DNA from: Enterobacter hormaechei ATCC 49162
Lineage (GTDB): Bacteria > Pseudomonadota > Gammaproteobacteria > Enterobacterales > Enterobacteriaceae
Direction: 5' to 3'
NCBI RefSeq assembly: GCF_001875655.1
Contig: NZ_MKEQ01000001.1
Location: forward strand, 2,170,001-2,234,000
Length of the DNA stretch: 64,000 bases
The notes under the pieces are model-generated. The model saw only the letters and a program-made list of their open reading frames with translations, was not told where the DNA came from and searched no databases. The translations under genes were made by a program, and so were the position numbers. Positions 58,441 to 64,000 of the stretch are shown here, piece by piece; the first letter of the stretch is position 1, and each line of letters starts with the position of its first letter.

Positions 58441-59229
58441 ATGGCGACTCGTACTGCACACATCGTTGAGCCTCTACTCTGGCGAGCTCCACTCTCCGCC
58501 GGGGAAACGACGCTTGCGGATGCCATTCGGGAAAAAATCGCCGTAACACGCGCCCATCTGCTGGATTTCATCAAACTGGATGAAGCGCCCCCGCATCATG
58601 CGCTGACGCTGAGTCAGTGGCAACGACCTGCCGAGCTGCGGTCACTGCTGGCAACCTATTCCGACCACATTTATCGTAACCAACCGACGCTGACGCGGGA
58701 AAACAAACCGCTACTTTCCCTCTGGGCACAGTGGTATATCGGTCTGATGGTACCGCCAGTGATGCTGGCATTGTTGACCCAGGAGACCATGCTCGATCTC
58801 TCGTCGGAACATTTCCACGTCGAATTTCATGAGACCGGGCGCGCCGCCTGTTTCTGGATTGATGTACATGAAGATCCGAGCGCGAAGCATTTGTCATCCC
58901 AGGCGCGTATGGAACGGCTGATCACAAGCGCGCTGGTTCCAGTCATTGATGCGCTGGAAGCGACAGGTGAGATCAACGGCAAACTGATCTGGAGTAATAC
59001 CGGATATCTTATCCACTGGTATTTAACGGAGATGAAGCCGCTGCTCGGCGACGAGAAAGTCGATGCGCTGCGTCAGAGCTGTTTCTTTGCCAGACAGCTG
59101 TCGGATGGACGGGATAACCCTCTTTACCGCACCGTGGTGCCGCGTGAGGGACTGCTGGTACGTCGTACCTGCTGTCAGCGCTACCGTCTGCCGGATGTTC
59201 AGCAGTGCGGCGATTGCACGCTTAAGTAG
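58441..59229 (+). CDS. fhuF: ferric siderophore reductase FhuF
   Basis: Cytoplasmic 2Fe-2S protein that reduces iron in hydroxamate siderophores such as ferrioxamine B and ferrichrome. The 262 residues equal E. coli FhuF. The unusual cluster-binding end RRTCCQRYRLPDVQQCGDCTLK carries the cysteine pattern CC-x10-C-x2-C. The Fur box upstream agrees with iron repression. A bidirectional hairpin terminator follows. Confidence 0.96.
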   Translation: MATRTAHIVEPLLWRAPLSAGETTLADAIREKIAVTRAHLLDFIKLDEAPPHHALTLSQWQRPAELRSLLATYSDHIYRNQPTLTRENKPLLSLWAQWYIGLMVPPVMLALLTQETMLDLSSEHFHVEFHETGRAACFWIDVHEDPSAKHLSSQARMERLITSALVPVIDALEATGEINGKLIWSNTGYLIHWYLTEMKPLLGDEKVDALRQSCFFARQLSDGRDNPLYRTVVPREGLLVRRTCCQRYRLPDVQQCGDCTLK

Positions 59230-59272
59230 TCTGGCCCGGCCTGTTGCCCTCAGCCCGCAGGGCGAGGGAACA

Positions 59273-59308
59273 AACACTAAAACGGCAACCTGCGTTGCCG
59301 TTTTGCTT
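59273..59308. terminator. fhuF terminator (shared with the EIIC gene)
   Basis: AAAACGGCAAC-CTGC-GTTGCCGTTTT is a perfect 11-bp stem followed by GCTTTT, between the convergent stops of fhuF and the EIIC gene. Confidence 0.9.
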
Positions 59309-59312
59309 TTAC

Positions 59313-60659
59313 CTAAGCGACCTGCTGATTTTCCTCTTCCCCATTACGCTGTGCTTCTTCCGCTTCCTGCTGAAGCAACTGTTTCTCATACACCTTGAAG
59401 AACGGGAAATAGATAATGGCGGAGACGCAGGCTAAAACCAGCACCAGGATGGCTGCCCGGAAATCCCAGCCCAGCGCCCAGGCGGCACCAACCGGAGCCG
59501 GTGCCGTCCACGGCACAACGGAAATCACGCGGCCAATCAGATCAAATTTCATCGCTGCCCATGCCAGCACGGCATTGACCATCGGCGCCAGCAGGAAAGG
59601 AATAAAGAACACCGGATTCATCACAATCGGCGTACCGAAAATCACCGGTTCATTGATATTGAAAATGCTTGGCACCACGCTCAGACGTCCAATGGAGCGC
59701 AGGTGTGCGGAGCGGCTACGCAGATAGCAGAACACCAGCCCCATCGTCGCCCCCGATCCGCCGATAACAATAAAGAACGTCCAGAAGGCTTCCATAAAGA
59801 TGTGTGGCAAAGGCAGGCTCGCCGCCAGCGCGGTCTGGTTCGCCCCGAGGTTAGTCAGCCAGAACATTTGCAGCATCCCGGAGACAATCGCTGCGCCGTG
59901 GATCCCGGCAAACCACAGCAGGTGACCAATCAGCACCGCCAGCAGGATCGCAGGCAACGAGTCAGCCGCAGAGACCAGTGGCTTGAATATCGACATGATG
60001 GCCTGTGGGATCAGCATACCGAACTGCGACTGGATCAGCAGGCTCAGCGGATAGAGCGTCAGCACCACCACCAGCACCGGAATCAGCAGGTCAAACGAGT
60101 TTTTGATCATCGGTGGAACCTGGTCTGGCAGGCGGATCCCGATATTGTGCGCTTTCAGGAAACGCATCATCTCAACGCAATAGATCGCCACCAGAATCGC
60201 GGTGAAAATACCGGTCCCTCCAAGGCTATCGACCGGTAAAGCGCCTTTGGTTTTAGGGGCGGCTACCAGCAGGAACGCCATCAGCGACAGCATGGCGCAC
60301 ATGAACGGATCCAGCTGATGGGTTTTAACGTAATGTTTGCCCAGGTTGTAGGCAATAGCCGCACAGATATAAAGGGACATCACCCCCATCGTCATATCAA
60401 ACGGCGTCAGAATTTGACCTTCAAACTGCTTCGCCATATCCAGCCAGGCGCGAGCAAAACCCCAGGTAGTATCAGGCGAAAAAGGCGGGTAAGCGAACAC
60501 TAATAAAAACGAACCCACAATCATAAACGGCATCGCTGAGATAAACCCGTCACGAATAGCCATGACATGGCGCTGGGAAGAGATGCGCCCGGCAATAGGG
60601 CTGACATAATTTTCAACGAAGCGGAAAATCAGATTAAATGCAGCATGGTTGGCAGACAT
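59313..60659 (-). CDS. orphan PTS EIIC, lactose/cellobiose (chitobiose) family
   Basis: Membrane channel component of a sugar phosphotransferase system, 448 residues, about 10 hydrophobic segments. Family motifs shared with ChbC/CelB include GFISAMPFMIVGS, LLWFAGIHGAAIV, VIGGSGATMGLVF and INEPVIFGTPIVMNP. The C-terminal tail is charged and glutamate-rich. No EIIA, EIIB, glycosidase or regulator gene is adjacent, so it must borrow partner subunits from elsewhere. AGGAGAGCTGCT precedes the ATG. A promoter with two tandem LacI-type operators lies about 190 bp upstream. E. coli has no such gene between fhuF and bglJ. Confidence 0.92.
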   Translation of the reverse strand: MSANHAAFNLIFRFVENYVSPIAGRISSQRHVMAIRDGFISAMPFMIVGSFLLVFAYPPFSPDTTWGFARAWLDMAKQFEGQILTPFDMTMGVMSLYICAAIAYNLGKHYVKTHQLDPFMCAMLSLMAFLLVAAPKTKGALPVDSLGGTGIFTAILVAIYCVEMMRFLKAHNIGIRLPDQVPPMIKNSFDLLIPVLVVVLTLYPLSLLIQSQFGMLIPQAIMSIFKPLVSAADSLPAILLAVLIGHLLWFAGIHGAAIVSGMLQMFWLTNLGANQTALAASLPLPHIFMEAFWTFFIVIGGSGATMGLVFCYLRSRSAHLRSIGRLSVVPSIFNINEPVIFGTPIVMNPVFFIPFLLAPMVNAVLAWAAMKFDLIGRVISVVPWTAPAPVGAAWALGWDFRAAILVLVLACVSAIIYFPFFKVYEKQLLQQEAEEAQRNGEEENQQVA

Positions 60660-60672
60660 AGCAGCTCTCCTG

Positions 60673-60780
60673 TCAGACGTTCGTTTCGGACGCTCTCACG
60701 TCACACGTTGTTCCATACATCAGCGTCACAACCTTGCCGGATCGTGTACCAGCGGTACTGCTCAAACGGAATGGTTTCAT
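60673..60780 (-). other. possible leader ORF upstream of the EIIC gene
   Basis: An ATG at 60780 opens 35 codons (MKPFRLSSTAGTRSGKVVTL...) and stops at TGA just before the EIIC ribosome-binding site. A second frame of the same strand reads without stops through IPFEQYRWYTIRQGCDADVW and ends at TGA near 60698, but has no ATG. The aromatic-rich second reading looks more protein-like. I cannot tell whether either is translated. Confidence 0.3.
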
Positions 60781-60821
60781 AATTAGCTCTTATTATTAGA
60801 TACAGGGGAAGTTACACACTT

Positions 60822-60873
60822 AGTATTAATCTCTGCATCACGCTCTGCAACCGGTTACTGTAACCGGTTTCTG
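60822..60873 (-). promoter_or_regulatory. EIIC promoter with two tandem LacI-type operators
   Basis: On the minus strand TTGCAG (60845-60850) and TAATAC (about 60823-60828) are about 16 bp apart. Overlapping and upstream of the -35 lie TGCAACCGGTTACT (60846-60859) and TGTAACCGGTTTCT (60859-60872), two AACCGGTT palindromes 13 bp apart, which together form the perfect repeat AACCGGTTA-CTG-TAACCGGTT. The core resembles sites of LacI/GalR-family repressors such as AscG. Confidence 0.7.
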
Positions 60874-60987
60874 TGAATGTGAAGGCGATCCAGAAATCAC
60901 CCCCGGCGGATATTTGTTACGTGAGGGATATTTACAGCGACTAAATTCTTATGACAGATTACGCAGGATATTTGTCAGGAGGAATCA

Positions 60988-61446
60988 ATGAGTTTGCAGT
61001 CTGTACAGCAGTTTTTCGCCGAACACGCTCCGGATATAGAGATCATTGAGCTTAACCAAAGCACAGCGACTGTTGCCCTTGCTGCTGCCGCGCACAACGT
61101 TGAACCCGGCCAGATTGCCAAAACGCTGTCACTGAAAATCAAAAATGACGTGATTCTGGTGGTCGCAAAAGGCGATGCGCGTCTGGATAACAAAAAGCTC
61201 AAAGAGACATTCGGCGCAAAAGCCCGCATGCTCAGCAGCGATGAGGTAGTCACTCTGACGGGTCATCCTGTTGGCGGCGTCTGCCCGTTCGGACTGGAAA
61301 ATCCGCTCTCTGTTTACTGTGACATCACATTAAAACAGTACGCGGAAGTGTTACCCGCAGCGGGCGCCATCCACAGTGCGGTGCGTATATCGCCCGACAG
61401 AATGGCGGAACTGACCGCAGCAAAATGGGTGGATGTCTGCATTTGA
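60988..61446 (+). CDS. YbaK/EbsC-family aminoacyl-tRNA deacylase-like protein
   Basis: Predicted trans-editing protein that may hydrolyse mischarged tRNA, 152 residues. It has the conserved lysine in IAKTLSLKI (about residues 44-52), which is essential in YbaK and ProX, and the GHPVGGVCPFG loop near 91-101. The substrate among YbaK, ProX and other subgroups cannot be fixed by eye. TCAGGAGGAATCA gives a strong ribosome-binding site. It is divergent from the EIIC gene and convergent with bglJ; E. coli lacks it at this position. Confidence 0.88.
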   Translation: MSLQSVQQFFAEHAPDIEIIELNQSTATVALAAAAHNVEPGQIAKTLSLKIKNDVILVVAKGDARLDNKKLKETFGAKARMLSSDEVVTLTGHPVGGVCPFGLENPLSVYCDITLKQYAEVLPAAGAIHSAVRISPDRMAELTAAKWVDVCI

Positions 61447-61450
61447 ACGT

Positions 61451-61480
61451 TGCGCCAGAAGAACTCTGGCGCATCACTTT
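61451..61480. terminator. terminator between the YbaK-like gene and bglJ
   Basis: TGCGCCAGA-AGAAC-TCTGGCGCA is a perfect 9-bp stem followed by TCACTTT, between the convergent stops. Confidence 0.75.
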
Positions 61481-61483
61481 ATG

Positions 61484-62170
61484 CTAAGAAAATGAAGGAA
61501 CGGTGAGAGCGGAACGACGGACTTCACGGGCAGGGAGATGCGCCAGAATATCCGCCGCATCCAGTAATCCCACGTCAGAATTGACACCCAGCTTTACCAT
61601 GGCATTAAATTTATGCGCCCGGATGGTTTTAATATTGCGTTCAAGCTGTGCCGCAATTTCAGGGATTGAAAAACCCGATGACATATAACGCAGAATCGCC
61701 CTTTCGGTCGGGCTTAGCATGCGATTCTGGCTCACACACCAATGATTGTACATGTTGTCATTCACCTGATGCGTTTCGCTGAGTAATGTCTCCAGCCCCT
61801 CCATTAACTGCTTTAGCGGAACCGATTTACTGATTATCCCATGCAAGCGAGAAGGCGAAAGATGGCTGACCAGCCTCGCCTCCATCTCATCAGAGGCCAG
61901 CACGATACGCTGGACGTCGCTGTGGGTGAAGGTGAGATCCCGTAAACAGGCCAGACAGTTTCTCCGCTCCTCACGCTCATCAGACAATGAATAGATAACC
62001 GCATAGAATGAGATATCCGAGAGCGCCACTTTAAAACTATCGAATCTGCTAAACAGGTGCACCTGGTAATGGCTCAGGGCGGGCATCGCAAAAAGATGCT
62101 TCAGCCCTACAGCGCTCATTGAGCAGCTTTCGATGACGGCGATATGTCTTGTTGCAGTGGTCTTTTCCAT
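61484..62170 (-). CDS. bglJ: LuxR-type transcriptional regulator BglJ
   Basis: DNA-binding regulator that in E. coli forms a heterodimer with RcsB and relieves H-NS silencing, for example of bgl and leuO. The 228 residues (225 in E. coli) begin with a receiver-like domain lacking an obvious phosphorylation aspartate ([19 protein letters not shown]). They end with a FixJ/LuxR helix-turn-helix ([20 protein letters not shown] and [20 protein letters not shown]). Its start lies inside the end of yjjQ (55 bp overlap), as expected for the yjjQ-bglJ operon. Confidence 0.93.
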   Translation of the reverse strand: MEKTTATRHIAVIESCSMSAVGLKHLFAMPALSHYQVHLFSRFDSFKVALSDISFYAVIYSLSDEREERRNCLACLRDLTFTHSDVQRIVLASDEMEARLVSHLSPSRLHGIISKSVPLKQLMEGLETLLSETHQVNDNMYNHWCVSQNRMLSPTERAILRYMSSGFSIPEIAAQLERNIKTIRAHKFNAMVKLGVNSDVGLLDAADILAHLPAREVRRSALTVPSFS

Positions 62171-62853
62171 TCCTCAAACTCTCCATAAGCCGACATTAAA
62201 CTGAGTTCTCGCATTCCCTGGGTACTGCTTATCCACGCGTACATATCGGCATTACTGCGAAGTGATAAGCGGCGCATTGCACTGTTTTTCTGTGCACTGA
62301 TCGTTTTATTACTCTTATTCAGTAACGTGGCAATTTGGTTGATCCCCCAACCTTTACCAAGCAAACGCAACACCTTGCGCTCAGAGTGGGTGAGCGCAAT
62401 CATTTGCTCACTCTCCTCTTCAATATCGGGCGTTTCCGGTATTAATAACGTCTGGCTTATTCGCTCGGCACGCTCACTGCCCGCGCGAATAGCGTTAATA
62501 ACGCCTTCAATGGGTTCCATATCCGAAAGCAGCGTGCTTTCCGGACGCATAAGAAGCTCTACTGCAAGCGGATAAAGGGGACGCGAGACAAGGAATATCC
62601 AGTGAATATCCCGATACTGATTCATTAATCCATAATATTGCTCAAGCGTGCCGCGAGGATTGCGATACTCACCCGAAATATCGGCAATAACGACCCCAGC
62701 GCGACGCAACTGTAGTAGCGTCAACTCCTGCATCGAACGGCAATACGTTATCTCAAAATCGGGAAAGTGACGCGACATGACGCTACCTAACCCATTTTGC
62801 ATAACCGGTACTCTACTAATCACAACTCCGTGTTTACCATTCAATGGCAACAT
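62116..62853 (-). CDS. yjjQ: LuxR-type transcriptional regulator YjjQ
   Basis: Partner gene of bglJ; in E. coli it is a repressor of motility and capsule genes and is normally silenced by H-NS. The 245 residues (241 in E. coli) have an N-terminal receiver-like domain ([18 protein letters not shown]) and a LuxR-type helix-turn-helix ([20 protein letters not shown] and [18 protein letters not shown]). It is transcribed away from yjjP; the AT-rich gap between them holds the operon promoter. Confidence 0.93.
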   Translation of the reverse strand: MLPLNGKHGVVISRVPVMQNGLGSVMSRHFPDFEITYCRSMQELTLLQLRRAGVVIADISGEYRNPRGTLEQYYGLMNQYRDIHWIFLVSRPLYPLAVELLMRPESTLLSDMEPIEGVINAIRAGSERAERISQTLLIPETPDIEEESEQMIALTHSERKVLRLLGKGWGINQIATLLNKSNKTISAQKNSAMRRLSLRSNADMYAWISSTQGMRELSLMSAYGEFEEWKRPLQQDISPSSKAAQ

Positions 62854-63241
62854 AGACCCTCCATGTCATGAATTCATTATTTAAGAACGAACTAACCCTA
62901 CGAGATTAAACACGTTTGTATTCCTTAGTACAAAACGCCTTAATATTCGTAAACCAGTAGAAATGTCACGTGGGTTATGAAACGCCCAATACAGTCTTAA
63001 TATCGCACAAAGACTACAAGAATTTAATTCACATTGCGTGAAAAGATCGAAAATATGAAATTAGAAATACTTAATACATTGTTTCTATAAATTCCCATCA
63101 CACATTCATTAAATAAATAAAAATGACGCTTTCGCCGTGCTGGAAACGCAACTGATCGCACAAATGTTGATCTGGCCCAGCGCAAAGGCCCCCGCACTTT
63201 GTGTTAAAAGTAAGCAATCTCTCTTCTCTTCAGGGCGTTTC
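62854..63241. other. AT-rich yjjQ/yjjP divergent regulatory region
   Basis: A 388-bp gap with no gene. The part from about 62860 to 63125 is strikingly AT-rich, with A/T tracts (AAATTAGAAATACTTAATAC, ATTAAATAAATAAAAATGAC). This is the composition of an H-NS-silenced region, as known for yjjQ-bglJ in E. coli, where LeuO counteracts it. Confidence 0.55.
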
Positions 63242-64000
63242 ATGCAGGCAGATCGGTCTACGCAACGTGCTACCACGCGGCTATGTATTCAGTGCGGGCT
63301 TTTTCTCTTACAGCACGGGGCAGAAAGCGCCCTCGTGGAAGAACTTTCCACACGCCTGGGGCTGGCGCTGGGGATGGACAGCGTTGAGAGCTCCATCTCG
63401 TCAAATGCCATTGTGCTGACCACCATTAAAGACGGACAGTGCCTGACCTCCACCCGTAAAAATCATGACCGCGGCATTAACATGCACGTCGTGACGGAAG
63501 TGCAGCACATCGTGATCCTTGCCGAACACAAGCTGCTCGATCTCCGGGAGATAGAGAAACGCTTCAACCAAATCAAACCTCTCCGGTATCCACGCTGGCT
63601 GGTTGTGCTGATGGTGGGACTGTCCTGCGCCTGCTTCTGCAAGCTCAACGCGGGCGGCTGGGACGGCGCTGTCGTGACTTTCTTTGCCAGCAGCATCGCG
63701 ATGTATGTCCGCCAGCTGTTGACGCACAGGCAGTTACATCCGCAAATTAACTTCTGCATCACGGCTTTTGTGGCGACAACCGTATCCGGCCTGCTTTTGC
63801 GCCAGCCCTTTTTCGCCAGCACGCCGACTGTGGCGATGGCCGCCAGCGTATTGCTTCTGGTGCCGGGTTTTCCCTTAATCAATGCCGTCGCTGATATGTT
63901 TAAAGGCCACATCAACACCGGTCTGGCGCGCTGGGCGATAGCCAGCCTGCTGACACTGGCGACCTGTATCGGGGTGGTAATGGCCATGACGCTCTGGGGG
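63242..64000 (+). CDS. yjjP: YjjP, N-terminal subunit of ThrE-type exporter (3' end cut)
   Basis: Inner-membrane protein of the ThrE/DUF1212 family. In E. coli YjjP and YjjB together are reported to export succinate. The frame from ATG 63242 ([20 protein letters not shown]) stays open for 253 codons to the window end, against 256 residues in E. coli, so only the last few codons are missing. Family features are [17 protein letters not shown], the HNHD-like [16 protein letters not shown], and the membrane motif [31 protein letters not shown] precedes the ATG. yjjB is expected just beyond. Confidence 0.95.
   Translation, partial: MQADRSTQRATTRLCIQCGLFLLQHGAESALVEELSTRLGLALGMDSVESSISSNAIVLTTIKDGQCLTSTRKNHDRGINMHVVTEVQHIVILAEHKLLDLREIEKRFNQIKPLRYPRWLVVLMVGLSCACFCKLNAGGWDGAVVTFFASSIAMYVRQLLTHRQLHPQINFCITAFVATTVSGLLLRQPFFASTPTVAMAASVLLLVPGFPLINAVADMFKGHINTGLARWAIASLLTLATCIGVVMAMTLWG

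Noticed and set aside
63201..63987. Short plus-strand and minus-strand frames at the end of the window
   Set aside because: They are shadows of yjjP, whose true frame from 63242 is open to the window end.

Overview
This is chromosomal DNA of a gamma-proteobacterium of the family Enterobacteriaceae. Gene content, protein sequences and order match the part of the Escherichia coli map that runs from ileS and dnaK (minute 0), across thr, to arcA, rob, deo and fhuF (minutes 99-100), read here in the opposite direction. The accessory genes and the GC-rich REP-like repeats suggest an Enterobacter or Lelliottia type organism rather than E. coli or Salmonella; that genus call is inference. No prophage, insertion sequence, CRISPR array or plasmid module is visible.

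Layout. 1-9.5 kb: ileS (3' end cut by the window) and ribF; rpsT; nhaR-nhaA; the heat-shock pair dnaK-dnaJ; satP. 9.4-15.4 kb: an MHS-type transporter where E. coli has yaaW-yaaI, then mog, talB, yaaJ, yaaA, yaaX. 15.6-20.6 kb: the threonine operon thrLABC with its attenuator. 20.7-31.4 kb: yjtD, yjjY, arcA, creABCD, rob, gpmB, yjjX, trpR, slt. 31.6-39.9 kb: ettA, an accessory LysR regulator/dehydrogenase pair, then serB-radA-nadR and smp. 39.9-50.9 kb: lplA, an orphan DUF1120 secreted protein, deoCABD with a DeoR/CRP control region, the glycyl-radical pair yjjI-yjjW, yjjV, yjjU and ytjA. 51.0-56.8 kb: osmY, prfC, yjjG, rimI, holD, rsmC and three tRNA-Leu(CAG) genes. 56.8-64 kb: Fur-box-linked yjjZ and fhuF with a diguanylate cyclase between them, an orphan PTS EIIC, a YbaK-like deacylase, bglJ-yjjQ, and yjjP (last few codons cut).

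How the genes work together. Most are housekeeping: translation (ileS, rpsT, ettA, prfC, rimI, rsmC, tRNAs), protein folding (dnaKJ), threonine synthesis, nucleoside salvage (deo), NAD and lipoate metabolism (nadR, lplA), and redox, carbon and stress control (arcA, creBC, rob, trpR). The accessory genes sit as single genes or small units between conserved blocks, often beside REP-like repeats.

I found no clearly new multi-gene system. The points most worth a second look are the orphan EIIC with two tandem LacI-type operators and a possible leader peptide, the uncharacterised glycyl-radical enzyme pair beside deo, yjjY lying antisense to the arcA leader, and the cyclic-di-GMP synthase placed between two Fur boxes.
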